From: Acidobacteriota bacterium
GTDB lineage: Bacteria > Acidobacteriota > Terriglobia > Acidiferrales > UBA7541
NCBI GenBank assembly: GCA_013289665.1
Contig: JABCZN010000012.1
Location: forward strand, 91,718 to 155,717
Length of the DNA: 64,000 bases
Direction of reading: 5' to 3'
The notes below the pieces were generated by a model, which saw nothing but the letters and a program-made list of their open reading frames with translations, made no database searches and was not told the origin of the DNA. Each line of letters starts with the position of its first letter. Position 1 is the first letter of the stretch. Position numbers and translations under genes: made by a program. Shown here piece after piece: positions 36,688 through 46,255 of this stretch.

Positions 36688-39600
36688 ATGAACCACAGCC
36701 CGAACCCTGTGTTTCAAAATGGATCAGCCCCTGCTCCTATTCCTTCTTCTTTCACTTCGTTCCTCGCTCGTCATTTGCCCGCTTTTTTGATCCCCAACCC
36801 ACCCTTGTCCTACTACCTCCGGCGACTGGCCTTCGGAATCGTCTTCATCCTGATCTACGGTCTGCTCGATCGCACCACGGTCTACCTGCAAATTTGGCCG
36901 AGCATCAGTGCCTGGTATCCGCCGGTTGGGCTCTCGGTCGCTCTGGTTATCGGCTTGGGGCCGGCGGTCATTCCCGTGATTATCGCAGCGAGCTATCTTG
37001 CCGGATACATAAACTACCATCAGAGTGTCACCGGTCTTCCATTTCTCCTCATCAATCCGCTGGTTCCGTTGATCTATGCTGCAGCCGGTCTTTATCTCCG
37101 GCGCAAATTGACCGGCAAGTATCGCATTCGTTCGACGAGCGATGTCAACGCTCTTCTGGGAGTCACCCTGCTCGCCTCGCTGGCCGCTGCTGCCGGTGGC
37201 ACGGCGATCCTTGTCTGGAGCGGCGAAATCTCCGCCGTCAATTATGCGCAAGCGGCGTTCAACTGGTGGATCGGTGACGCCGTGGCCCTCTCGAGTCTCA
37301 CTCCTTTCCTGCTTGAATTCGTCATTCCCTGGTGCCGGCGGTACCTCGGTTATAAGGGCGCCGAAGAGCCAGAGCCGAGAAAAAAGAGATGGGCCTGGGG
37401 CCGTGTGGATACGCTCGAACACGCGGGTTTCCTCGTTTCGCTCGCGTTTCTGATCTATCTGACATTTGGCAACAGCTATGCCCGCAGCGCCCATCTCTTT
37501 TATTTATTCTTCCTCCCGCTCATTTGGATTGCCATTCGGCGCGGCCTGCGAGGCGTTGTCGTCGCACTGATCCTGGTTGATTCAAGCGTGGCCCTCATGA
37601 TGCGCGTGACCCACCAGGGGATGGAAGATCTGGCGGTTCTCCAGTTCCTGATGTTGATTCTGGCCCTCACCGCATTGATCCTCGGCGCCATTATCGGAGA
37701 GCGCAAGAACGTCGAGGATCGGCTTGCCGACGAGGAAGAACGCGTTCGCCTGATCCTTGAATCCGCCGCCGAAGGCATCTACGGCATTGACCGTCAGGGC
37801 GCCTGCACGTTCATAAATCCCGCGGCCTTGCGCATCCTCCGATTTTCCTCACGCGATCAGGTCCTCGGGCTAAACGGTCACATGCTCTTTCACCATTCCC
37901 ATGCCGATGGCACTCCATTCCCAGTTCAGGACTGCCGCATCTTTGAGGCGTTTCGTTCGAGAAAGGGCACGCATTCCGACGAGGAAGTCTTTTGGCGCAG
38001 CGACGGCACCAGCTTCCCGGTCGAATACTGGTCCCACCCTCTGCTCCGGGACGGCAAGGCCATCGGTTCGGTGGTCACCTTTCTGGACATCTCGCAGCGC
38101 CGGTCCTATGAACTCGCCATCCGTGAAAGCGAACAGAAATTCCGCGCCATCTTCGAAGGCGCTGAATTCGGAATTGCCGTCTCCGAGCTCAAAAATGGCC
38201 GCCTCACCGTCAACCCCGCCTACCGGCGCATGCTCGGTTGCACCGCCGAAGAGATGAATTCCATCAGCATGTTTGACAAGCTCACTCATCCGGATGACGT
38301 CCAGCTCGATCTGGACACTTTTCAGGGGATGGTCAAAGGCGAGCTCGATCATCTCCACCTGGACAAGCGCTACATCTTGCGGGACGGTCGCCGCGTTTCC
38401 GCCAGTGTGGAACTTTCCCTCCTGCGCGACGCCGCGGGCACGCCGCAATACGTCCTCGGCCTTGCCGCCGACATTACGGAACGCAAGCGCGCCGAGGAAG
38501 AGCTGCGCGCCAGCGAGGGCCAGTTCCGCGCCTTCATCGAACACGCTCCTGTCGCCGTGGCCATGTTCGATCGCGACATCCGCTACCTCGCGGCCAGCCA
38601 CCGTTGGATCACTGATTACGGATTTGGCCATCCCGACCTCACCGGAATTTGCCTTTATGATCTGATCCCCAACTTCCCCGAAAAATGGCGGGAATCCCAT
38701 CGCCGCGGTTTGGCCGGTGAGAAGCAGCATCTGGGCGAAGACGTCTGGATTCGCGCCGATGGTGCTGAGCAGTGGGTAAGCTCCTCCGTTTATCCCTGGC
38801 GTGACCGCCAAGGGAACGTTGGAGGAATCATCATCTCCGCTGAGGACATCTCAGAACGAAAGCTGAACGAGAAACTGCTGCACGACTCCAAGCGCGCTGC
38901 CGAAGCCGCCAACGCCGCGAAGAGCACATTCCTGGCCAACATGAGCCACGAAATCCGCACCCCGCTTAACGGCATTCTCGGCATGACCGAGCTTGTCCTC
39001 GCCACTCAACTGACGGCGGAGCAGCGCGAAAACCTCGGCCTGGTCCGTTTCTCCGCCGACTCGCTGCTCGCCATCATCAACGACATCCTGGATTTCTCGA
39101 AAATCGAAGCCGGAAAGCTCGAGATCGAGCTGATTCCGTTCCGGCTTCGCGAGAGTCTCGAGCAGATCCTGAAGACCTGCGCCATCCGCGCGCAACAAAA
39201 GGGACTTCAATTTTCTTTCAAAGCGCCTGTTGATGTTCCCGATGCCCTCATCGGCGACCCCGGCCGGCTCCGCCAGGTGCTCCTCAATCTGATCGGCAAT
39301 GCCATCAAGTTTACCGAGCATGGCCAAATTCTCGTCGCCGTTGCAGCCGCGTTTCCTGTCCGGGGTCGCGTGCTCCTGCACTTTGGTGTGAAGGATTCCG
39401 GAATCGGCATACCCGCAGAGACTCAGGAAAAAATATTCGCTGCATTCTCCCAGGCGGATGGTTCGATGGCCCGCAAGTATGGCGGCACAGGGCTCGGCCT
39501 GGCCATCTGCCTGCGCCTGGTGCAGATGATGGGCGGCCGGATCTGGGTCGAAAGCGCTGCCCAAAAGGGAAGCATCTTTCACTTCACGATGGACGTCGCT

Positions 39601-40131
39601 CTCGCAGAGGAGAACACAATTCCGGTCGGCAGTCACCCGGAACCCCTCCAGGAGGCGCTCGAAACTCAATCGCCAGATTCCGCAGCCCTCGAAGCAGCCG
39701 CTGGCCGAGGGTGTCGTGTATTGCTGGTGGAAGACAACGCCGTCAATCGCACACTGGCGCAACGCCTGCTCCAAAAGCGCGGCTTCAGGGTCTCCATTGC
39801 TGTCGATGGCAAACAGGCGATTGCGGCTACGCAAGGCGCGGAGTTCGACCTCGTCCTGATGGACATTCAGATGCCGGAGATGGATGGGTTTGAAGCCACG
39901 GTTGAAATCCGCAAGCTCGAAAAACTCACCGGCCGCCGCACCCCCATCATCGCCCTCACCGCTCACGCCTTGAAGGAAGATCGCGAGCGTTGCCTCTCTG
40001 CGGGAATGGACGCCTATGTCACGAAGCCCATCCGCCCCGCGGAATTGTTCAGCGTCATCCAGGATGTCCTCCAGTCATCCGCTGCCCACGATGCCGGAAA
40101 GCTCAACACGCTCGTCCCTTCCTCCGGCTAG
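36688..40131 (+). CDS. MASE1-PAS hybrid histidine kinase with receiver
   Basis: About 1147 residues from ATG 36688 (an upstream GTG at 36625 is also open). An N-terminal MASE1-type membrane sensor (about 30-335, 8 or more helices, '[17 protein letters not shown]') is followed by three PAS/PAC units (about 350-725, e.g. '[13 protein letters not shown]', '[15 protein letters not shown]', '[16 protein letters not shown]'). Then come HisKA with the H-box '[16 protein letters not shown]' (His754), HATPase with '[10 protein letters not shown]' and '[10 protein letters not shown]', and a C-terminal receiver with phosphoacceptor Asp1059 ('[16 protein letters not shown]'). It would autophosphorylate and pass phosphate to its own receiver, then to an unidentified phosphotransfer protein. 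The signal is unknown. Confidence 0.93.
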   Translation: MNHSPNPVFQNGSAPAPIPSSFTSFLARHLPAFLIPNPPLSYYLRRLAFGIVFILIYGLLDRTTVYLQIWPSISAWYPPVGLSVALVIGLGPAVIPVIIAASYLAGYINYHQSVTGLPFLLINPLVPLIYAAAGLYLRRKLTGKYRIRSTSDVNALLGVTLLASLAAAAGGTAILVWSGEISAVNYAQAAFNWWIGDAVALSSLTPFLLEFVIPWCRRYLGYKGAEEPEPRKKRWAWGRVDTLEHAGFLVSLAFLIYLTFGNSYARSAHLFYLFFLPLIWIAIRRGLRGVVVALILVDSSVALMMRVTHQGMEDLAVLQFLMLILALTALILGAIIGERKNVEDRLADEEERVRLILESAAEGIYGIDRQGACTFINPAALRILRFSSRDQVLGLNGHMLFHHSHADGTPFPVQDCRIFEAFRSRKGTHSDEEVFWRSDGTSFPVEYWSHPLLRDGKAIGSVVTFLDISQRRSYELAIRESEQKFRAIFEGAEFGIAVSELKNGRLTVNPAYRRMLGCTAEEMNSISMFDKLTHPDDVQLDLDTFQGMVKGELDHLHLDKRYILRDGRRVSASVELSLLRDAAGTPQYVLGLAADITERKRAEEELRASEGQFRAFIEHAPVAVAMFDRDIRYLAASHRWITDYGFGHPDLTGICLYDLIPNFPEKWRESHRRGLAGEKQHLGEDVWIRADGAEQWVSSSVYPWRDRQGNVGGIIISAEDISERKLNEKLLHDSKRAAEAANAAKSTFLANMSHEIRTPLNGILGMTELVLATQLTAEQRENLGLVRFSADSLLAIINDILDFSKIEAGKLEIELIPFRLRESLEQILKTCAIRAQQKGLQFSFKAPVDVPDALIGDPGRLRQVLLNLIGNAIKFTEHGQILVAVAAAFPVRGRVLLHFGVKDSGIGIPAETQEKIFAAFSQADGSMARKYGGTGLGLAICLRLVQMMGGRIWVESAAQKGSIFHFTMDVALAEENTIPVGSHPEPLQEALETQSPDSAALEAAAGRGCRVLLVEDNAVNRTLAQRLLQKRGFRVSIAVDGKQAIAATQGAEFDLVLMDIQMPEMDGFEATVEIRKLEKLTGRRTPIIALTAHALKEDRERCLSAGMDAYVTKPIRPAELFSVIQDVLQSSAAHDAGKLNTLVPSSG

Positions 40132-40190
40132 CATTCTTGCCGGAGCCTGCCCTTGTCGAATTCCGCCGAACGTGCGACAACCGTTCTGGT

Positions 40191-41234
40191 ATGCCAGCGC
40201 TTACTGATCGAACCACTCGAAAATTTCAGGCACTGACGCGTCTTGTCGGCAACACTCCACTGCTTGCGATTCATTTCCGATTCGAGGGCCAGCACCGCGT
40301 TCTTTACGCCAAGTCCGAATACCTGAATCTCACCGGCAGCATCAAGGACCGGATGGCGGTCGGGATCCTTCAGCAGGCCTACAACGACGGGAAAATCACC
40401 CCTGGCGACACCATCGCTGAAGCAACCAGCGGCAACACCGGAATTTCCTTCGCCGCCATCGGCCGCATGCTAGGTCACCCCGTCAAGATTTTTATGCCGG
40501 ACTGGATGAGCCAGGAACGCGTTCACCTGATCCGCAGTTATGGCGCTGAGGTCGTCTCCGTGTCGAAACAAGACGGAGGTTTCCTTGGCAGTATCCGGCG
40601 CTGCGAAGACCTGGCAGCCTCCTCGAAGGACATCTTTCTACCCCGGCAATTCTCAAATCCTGCCAATACCCAAGCGCATTCAGAAACCACCGGCCCGGAA
40701 ATCTGGTCGCAACTTCTCTCCATCGGGAAGCGTCCGCAGGCCTTCGTTGCGGGGGTTGGCACCGGCGGCACCGTGATGGGAGTCGGAAAATTCCTCCGCC
40801 AGCGCGATCCCTCGATACGCGTGCATCCTGTCGAACCCGCGGAATCCCCCACCCTGACCACCGGCTGCAAAGTGGGCAATCACCGCATCCAGGGAATCTC
40901 CGACGAGTTCATCCCGGAAATCGTGCGCCTCAAGGAAATCGACGAAGTTCTCTCCGTTCCCGATGGCGACGCCATCCTGATGGCCCAAAAGCTGGCGTTT
41001 TCTCTGGGACTCGCGGTGGGCATCTCTTCGGGTTGCAATTTTCTGGCCGCCCTGAAAGCCCAGGAAAAGCTCGGGCCGGATTCCGACGTCGTGACCATTT
41101 TCTGCGACGATAACAAGAAATATCTGAGCACCGCTTTGATGAATGAAGAGCCGCTGCGCTCCGGGTACCTGACTCCGCGCATCGAACTTCTGGGCATCGG
41201 CACGGTCGGCCGCGCTTGCGAATTCTGCCACTGA
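40191..41234 (+). CDS. Cysteine synthase/beta-synthase family PLP enzyme
   Basis: 347 residues from ATG 40191; the frame extends upstream to 39990 but there overlaps the kinase gene. Fold-type II PLP enzyme: Lys52 in '[11 protein letters not shown]' binds PLP, '[12 protein letters not shown]' is the substrate loop, '[12 protein letters not shown]' the phosphate cup, and 'GISDEFIPE' the region near the active site. It resembles CysK/CysM and O-phosphoserine- or cystathionine-type synthases. The tail ends 'GRACEFCH', with two cysteines and a His, which is unusual for CysK. Its stop lies one nucleotide from the end of the convergent gene. Confidence 0.85.
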   Translation: MPALTDRTTRKFQALTRLVGNTPLLAIHFRFEGQHRVLYAKSEYLNLTGSIKDRMAVGILQQAYNDGKITPGDTIAEATSGNTGISFAAIGRMLGHPVKIFMPDWMSQERVHLIRSYGAEVVSVSKQDGGFLGSIRRCEDLAASSKDIFLPRQFSNPANTQAHSETTGPEIWSQLLSIGKRPQAFVAGVGTGGTVMGVGKFLRQRDPSIRVHPVEPAESPTLTTGCKVGNHRIQGISDEFIPEIVRLKEIDEVLSVPDGDAILMAQKLAFSLGLAVGISSGCNFLAALKAQEKLGPDSDVVTIFCDDNKKYLSTALMNEEPLRSGYLTPRIELLGIGTVGRACEFCH

Positions 41235-41235
41235 A

Positions 41236-42648
41236 TCAGGCGGCTGCGGGACGCGCCGAAACGACAAAACCGCACGCCACCAGATACCCGAAGAGAAATT
41301 TTATAGGCTCCACTGGATGAAGGTGTTCCACATACACGAGCCCGTCGGTGACCTCATACGTCCACTCGTTCGCCCCCAGTTCCTCCAATCTTGCCTTTAG
41401 CGCAGTCTCCGACATCGGGTACACGCTCAATCTCACGTTCTGGGAAAACAGCCGCGCCGTCCCTTCAAGCAGTGCGCCTGCCAGGCTCTTGTAGCGGTCC
41501 TGCAGCGCGTGAATGAGGACCGAGAGGCCGACGGCGAAGTACACCTGCGATTTCGTATAGCGGCTCACGAATGTGCTCATGGTGTAGAGCTCTTTGGCGC
41601 GAAAAATCAGCGTGCCGTATCCCAGTTTTTGCAGGTTATCCACATGCCGCACCAGGTCTTCCGTCGTCGGCGCCGGGCCTCCCGCGATCATCAATTGGCC
41701 GGGCAGGCAAAACAGTCCCAGGCTCCCCTTGCTCTGTTCGAGTTCTTCCGTTGGAAGTTGCGCCAGCGTGCTCTGGATCAATTGCCCGTATATGTCGGAA
41801 GCGGTTTCGAAAACCCCGGGGGCCAGCACCAGTGCTTTCTTATAGAGCAGCTCCGACGGAGGAATCAGCTGACCTTCCGCGGTAAAGGCCACCGCCTCGG
41901 CGTAGCCGTTCGTCACCAGCGAAGCATGCAGTTGGCGCTTGTCCCACTTTTCAAACGCCGGACCTCTCACGTCGACCAGATCAATTTCCAGCCGCCCGAG
42001 GCTCAGATCCTCATACACGCGGGCCAGGAACTCTTCTGGGGAGCCGACATAACGGAACGCCGCGTAAATCAGGTTGACACCGAGAATCCCGACGGCTTCT
42101 TGCTGCTGCAGATTGGTCGGGTCCTGGAGGTTGATGTGCAGTATTACCTCGCTTGCGGGAGCGCCCGGCGCCTGTTGGAACCTGAGCCCCACCCATCCGT
42201 GGCACTCGTTCGTCCCTGCGAAGTTTCGGGCAGACACGGTGTCCACATAGGTAAAAAACCGCGTGGTTAGGCCGCGGCTCGCCTCGAGTTCCGCCAGCAG
42301 TTGCTTCCACTCGCTTTCCATCATCGCTTCCAGGCGCGGTTCGGAAACGTATCGCGTTCCTCGTCCGTACAGGTCGTCGCTCACTTCTTTGTCGTACGCG
42401 GATATGGTTTTCGCCACCGTCCCCGAGGCCCCGCCCACGGTCAGAAACCAGTGCGCCACCTCCTGCCCTGCTCCGATTTCCGCGAACGACCCGAAAACCG
42501 AGCCATCCAGGTTGATCGTCAGCGCCTTCTGGTGTGTCCCTATCTTTTCGTCGGTCGGCATGTGCGTCACCCCCAGGCGCGAGGCAACATCTTCCCACGC
42601 CGCGGAAAAATTTGAAAACAGGCCATCCCGAACCTCGATGGTCTTCAC
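41236..42648 (-). CDS. Unrecognised 470-residue protein
   Basis: 470 residues starting at GTG 42648. No signal peptide or reliable membrane helix; a mildly hydrophobic stretch lies near the C-terminus ('FLFGYLVACGFVVSA'). The central part reads 'ILHINLQDPTNLQQQEAVGILGVNLIYAAF' in its pattern, with 'LVDVRGPAFEKWDKR' and 'LFCLPGQLMIAGG' as other distinctive motifs. I do not recognise the family. It lies 61 nt downstream of the Ser/Thr kinase gene and in the same direction, so it may be cotranscribed with it. Confidence 0.75.
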   Translation of the reverse strand: MKTIEVRDGLFSNFSAAWEDVASRLGVTHMPTDEKIGTHQKALTINLDGSVFGSFAEIGAGQEVAHWFLTVGGASGTVAKTISAYDKEVSDDLYGRGTRYVSEPRLEAMMESEWKQLLAELEASRGLTTRFFTYVDTVSARNFAGTNECHGWVGLRFQQAPGAPASEVILHINLQDPTNLQQQEAVGILGVNLIYAAFRYVGSPEEFLARVYEDLSLGRLEIDLVDVRGPAFEKWDKRQLHASLVTNGYAEAVAFTAEGQLIPPSELLYKKALVLAPGVFETASDIYGQLIQSTLAQLPTEELEQSKGSLGLFCLPGQLMIAGGPAPTTEDLVRHVDNLQKLGYGTLIFRAKELYTMSTFVSRYTKSQVYFAVGLSVLIHALQDRYKSLAGALLEGTARLFSQNVRLSVYPMSETALKARLEELGANEWTYEVTDGLVYVEHLHPVEPIKFLFGYLVACGFVVSARPAAA

Positions 42649-42709
42649 ACGAAGTGGGCAGTCCTCTTTTTCTTGGATGAAATAGAAGGGCGGTTCGGCT
42701 CGCGCCGAA

Positions 42710-44473
42710 TCAATGGCCCAGGAATTTCTCGATCTTGGAGATCTCCGCGTCCGCCAGGTCGAAGTACTTTTGCGCGTTGGCCATGTCTCGCGATTTCAGC
42801 GCTGCGTTTCCTTTTGCCAGGTACACCTGCATGCGATCCTGAGCCGAGGCAATGTCTGCCCGCAGATTGTATCCGTCCGCCTGCTGCTGCTGGCGCAAGG
42901 TTTCAACGCTCCGCGAAACCGTGGCAGCGCGCACGCTCAACTGGTCCGCTTCGTCTTCCATCTTCGCCACCTCCGCGCGCGATGGGCCCGCAGGGACGGG
43001 CGGCGCCGCCTGCGCTGAAGCATTCGGATTTCCATCTGCCTTCGTCTTCGCGCCGGCATGCACTGAAGCGCCGGGCGCGGTCACATTCACATTCCCATCA
43101 GGTGTAGCGCTCACGGAAACACCCGGCGCCTGCACGGAAACATTTCCCTGCCCGTCCACATTCACCGAGCCTGCCGTCGTCGTTATGGAAACTGGCGCGT
43201 CCGCGCCACTCTGCGCCTTTGCGCTGGAATCCGCGGAGGTATGCGCTGGCATATTGGACTGCTTCGGGTCCGCATGCGTCTTCATCCGCCGCGGAATATA
43301 AACCCCGGCGGCAATCAGCACTCCCGCGCCCAGCAGCGACCCGATCGCCAGCCACAAGCCGCGGCTCGAAGAACGTACCGGCGGCGGTGGGGCATACCCG
43401 GCAGGTGCCGAACCGGCCGCCGCTGCCACAGTTGCGGCCGGCCCCATGGGCACGGTTGGAATTGCGGAAGGCGACCGCGGCTGGGCAGGCGGCACCGGCA
43501 CTCTGACTGCGGCTTCGGTGGTCGCTGGCGGGCTGGCCATCCGGCCCATCGCCCCGGCTCCCGGCGCCAGCGTTCCCATCAGCGTATCGTCGGGCGACAC
43601 CGGCGGACGCGGTGCCGCCGCAAACGTGGTGCCCGAGGCGGGTGCCGCCGACACCGGCACGCTCCCGAGCGCATTCGAAAACGCATCCGCGCTCTGGAAT
43701 CGATCCGCCGGCTCCTTGGCCATGGCCATCAGAATAATTTCGTTCAATGCCGGCGGCACGTCCGCTCGCAAACTGATCGGCGAAGCCGGCTGTTGATTTA
43801 ATTGCGCGGTCATCAGCGAATATTGCGAATCGCCCTGGAACGGCAGCTTGCCCGTCAGCAGCTCGTAGAGTGAAATTCCGAATGAATAAAGGTCCGACCG
43901 GGCATCCGCCGCCTCCCCGCGCACCTGCTCCGGCGGCATGTAATTGAGCGAACCCAGTGTGGTGCCTGTGGAAGTGAGCGAGCCGTCCGTGCCCGATCGC
44001 GCAATCCCGAAATCCATCAGCTTCACGACGCCCAGCGGCGTCAGCATCATGTTTGCGGGCTTGATGTCGCGGTGAGTGATATTGTGCTTGTGCGCGTAGC
44101 TCAGCGCCGAAAGTATTTGTAGGGAGTAATTGACCGCCTCGGCCGTCGAAATCGGGGCGCGCGCGATGCGGTTCGCCAGCGTCTCGCCCTCCACGAATTC
44201 CATGATCATCACCAGTTGGTTTTCGTAAGTCAGCGCCGTGCGCAGCGCGGCGATGTTCGGATGATTCAGCGAAGCCAGCAGGCGGATTTCCCGCAGGAAC
44301 CTGTCTGCCAGGCTCTGGTGCGAATTCAGGTCCGGCAACAGCACCTTCATCGCCTCCACGCGGTCGGAAATCACGTTGCGGACCTTGTACACCTTTCCCA
44401 TACCGCCCAGTCCGAGAATGGAGAGCACCTCATAGTCGCCAACGCTTTGACCAACGGTGAATTCGGCAGTCAT
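42710..44473 (-). CDS. Membrane Ser/Thr protein kinase (PknB type)
   Basis: 587 residues. Kinase domain at about 12-270: glycine loop 'GLGGMGKVYKVRN', catalytic 'HRDIKPANMML', 'DFGIA', and 'GSLNYMPPEQV' activation segment end. A Pro/Ala-rich linker (about 275-370) leads to one membrane helix ('GLWLAIGSLLGAGVLIAAGV'). The external part contains a short degenerate repeat ('GNVSVQAPGVSVSATPDG', 'GNVNVTAPGASVHA') and a C-terminal helical region. No PASTA domains. It lies between the CsgG-like gene upstream and the unrecognised gene downstream, in the same direction. Confidence 0.93.
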   Translation of the reverse strand: MTAEFTVGQSVGDYEVLSILGLGGMGKVYKVRNVISDRVEAMKVLLPDLNSHQSLADRFLREIRLLASLNHPNIAALRTALTYENQLVMIMEFVEGETLANRIARAPISTAEAVNYSLQILSALSYAHKHNITHRDIKPANMMLTPLGVVKLMDFGIARSGTDGSLTSTGTTLGSLNYMPPEQVRGEAADARSDLYSFGISLYELLTGKLPFQGDSQYSLMTAQLNQQPASPISLRADVPPALNEIILMAMAKEPADRFQSADAFSNALGSVPVSAAPASGTTFAAAPRPPVSPDDTLMGTLAPGAGAMGRMASPPATTEAAVRVPVPPAQPRSPSAIPTVPMGPAATVAAAAGSAPAGYAPPPPVRSSSRGLWLAIGSLLGAGVLIAAGVYIPRRMKTHADPKQSNMPAHTSADSSAKAQSGADAPVSITTTAGSVNVDGQGNVSVQAPGVSVSATPDGNVNVTAPGASVHAGAKTKADGNPNASAQAAPPVPAGPSRAEVAKMEDEADQLSVRAATVSRSVETLRQQQQADGYNLRADIASAQDRMQVYLAKGNAALKSRDMANAQKYFDLADAEISKIEKFLGH

Positions 44474-44591
44474 GGAAGCCTCCAGGTGGGACGCCCTAAG
44501 TGCACCGAGGATACACCAAAGAATGGACCGAAAACAGAATGAGTCCGGACAACCGCCCGGACTCCTGATTTACTTCAGGGCGAGTTGCGTC

Positions 44592-46130
44592 TCACGGATT
44601 GTTCTTGACGACGTCTCCCACTTTGGCTGCACCTGCGCCGCTGAATGTGGCTGTGGCGGAGTCATCATCCACCTCCGTGACCGTAGCCACTCCGATTTTG
44701 TCGGTTACCGCCTTGATCACTTTCCCCGTGGAGGGATCCTTCACCACGCGCACCTGCCGGCTCACTTCGAGCTTGTCGCCCACGTTCACGCCGACCTTTT
44801 TGCCCACGGTCACGATGATCGTCCGACCGGTGACATCGGCAACCACTCCGTTGATCGAGCGTTTCAGCGTCTCGACTTTCGACGAAGCCGCGTTCAGTTG
44901 CTCCGCCGTGCTGTCCACCGCGCCTCGGACTGCCTCGCCAAGAATGGTATTGGCGAAATTGCTGCTTCCCATGTCCAGTCCTCCGCCGCCTCCACCGCCA
45001 CCCCCGCCTCCCGCGCCGATTAGTGAGGTGCTGCCCCGCGTGGATTCCCCCTTCCCCGTAACCGCGGCCATAATTTCCGCGGTTGAGGTATTGATCACCC
45101 GGGCGCTGATGGCCACCACCGCCTTCGATTTGCTGGTGCCCACGCCGCCCAGGCCAAATTTCCCCAGCCCATACCCGCCGCCGCCGATGTTGGTGTGCTG
45201 GTCATCGCGGCCAAACTGCGTGATCGAGCCGATGATAATCGCATCCACACCGAGGACCGCGCCGATTTTCGCCGCCGAGTTGGCATCCGCGCGGTCGCTG
45301 TTCGAAAAATTCTGTTCCTTCAGAATTTTGTCGAGCGCGGCGCGCTCGATCACCGAATACTGCCCGCCATTCACCAGTTTCTCCACCAGCATGTCGCTGA
45401 TGCCTTTGCCTACGTCCTGATCCGTGCCAAAAATCTGCGCGACCGTGGTGCGCACCGTCCCGTAATCGAAATTCATCACCGCTACGCGCTTTTTCTTAAC
45501 CGGTCCACCCGCTTGCCCGGACGCATCTTGCGCGGGTTGGGGCGCTGCCGGTGGGGGATCAGCCTGAGCCTGCTGCGCCTGTCCCGTGTCTCCTCCATCG
45601 CTCGCGAGAACCTGGCTGATAACGTCAGCCACCTGTCCGCTGTCCGCGCCGTCGAAATAACCCTTGGGGTACTGGAAAACTACCTGGGCTTTGCGGAACG
45701 ATGGGGTGTTTACGTTGTTGCAGGAGTCGCACTCGACGATGTTCAGCGTGACCTTGGATTCTTTTCGATTCACGTCAACCTTAGAGACGTAAACCTTGTC
45801 GCCCACCGGCAGGAATTTCGTGTCCTTCTTCGTTTTCACCACCGCCGCAACGGGACTTTGAACATCCCCGTCCTTGACAATGTTCGCAAGGAGCCCTGGG
45901 TCCGCCTGGGAAACGCTCAAAATCCCGCCTTTCTTGATGACCAGCACCGTTCCAGCTTGAATGACGGAGGTTCCCGAGGAATCCGTGCCAAGTTTCGTTA
46001 ATTTGTACTGGGCGGCAATCTGACCTTCCAGGGAATCAGCTCCCCCACTCTGGGCGTTTGCCATCCATGGAAGGATTCCCGCAGCGACCACGGCGAGAAT
46101 CCGAAATGCTTTCCCCAATTTACCGGCCAT
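44592..46130 (-). CDS. CsgG-family exported protein
   Basis: 512 residues from ATG 46130, which has GGAG 7 nt upstream. Signal peptide 'AFRILAVVAAGILPWMANAQ'. A CsgG-like domain (about 190-350) is marked by 'KRVAVMNFDYGTV', 'DVGKGISDMLVEKLVN', 'YSVIERAALDKILKEQ' and 'GVDAIIIGSITQFGRDD'. A polyglycine run follows, then a beta-rich C-terminal domain ('TIIVTVGKKVGVNVGDKLEV'). CsgG proteins form outer-membrane export pores for curli or related surface material; no lipobox Cys is evident here, unlike E. coli CsgG, and no curli subunit gene is nearby. The neighbouring YG-rich exported protein may be functionally linked. Confidence 0.82.
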   Translation of the reverse strand: MAGKLGKAFRILAVVAAGILPWMANAQSGGADSLEGQIAAQYKLTKLGTDSSGTSVIQAGTVLVIKKGGILSVSQADPGLLANIVKDGDVQSPVAAVVKTKKDTKFLPVGDKVYVSKVDVNRKESKVTLNIVECDSCNNVNTPSFRKAQVVFQYPKGYFDGADSGQVADVISQVLASDGGDTGQAQQAQADPPPAAPQPAQDASGQAGGPVKKKRVAVMNFDYGTVRTTVAQIFGTDQDVGKGISDMLVEKLVNGGQYSVIERAALDKILKEQNFSNSDRADANSAAKIGAVLGVDAIIIGSITQFGRDDQHTNIGGGGYGLGKFGLGGVGTSKSKAVVAISARVINTSTAEIMAAVTGKGESTRGSTSLIGAGGGGGGGGGGGLDMGSSNFANTILGEAVRGAVDSTAEQLNAASSKVETLKRSINGVVADVTGRTIIVTVGKKVGVNVGDKLEVSRQVRVVKDPSTGKVIKAVTDKIGVATVTEVDDDSATATFSGAGAAKVGDVVKNNP

Positions 46131-46255
46131 CGTAGGCTCCTTTTGTCCTCTGCGAATATTCATCTTGCAGGAAAATCTCCAAAACAAAACTGCTCTTCGA
46201 TGCGGATTGCGAACATTCTAGGGCCGTCTAAGTCGAACGATTTTTCCTCCGGGGG

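Noticed and set aside
38851..39966. 371-codon minus-strand frame
   Set aside because: Antisense to the HisKA-HATPase-receiver part of the hybrid kinase.
44599..45420. 273-codon plus-strand frame rich in Pro/Ser/Thr
   Set aside because: Antisense to the CsgG-like gene; the polyproline run is the complement of its polyglycine run.
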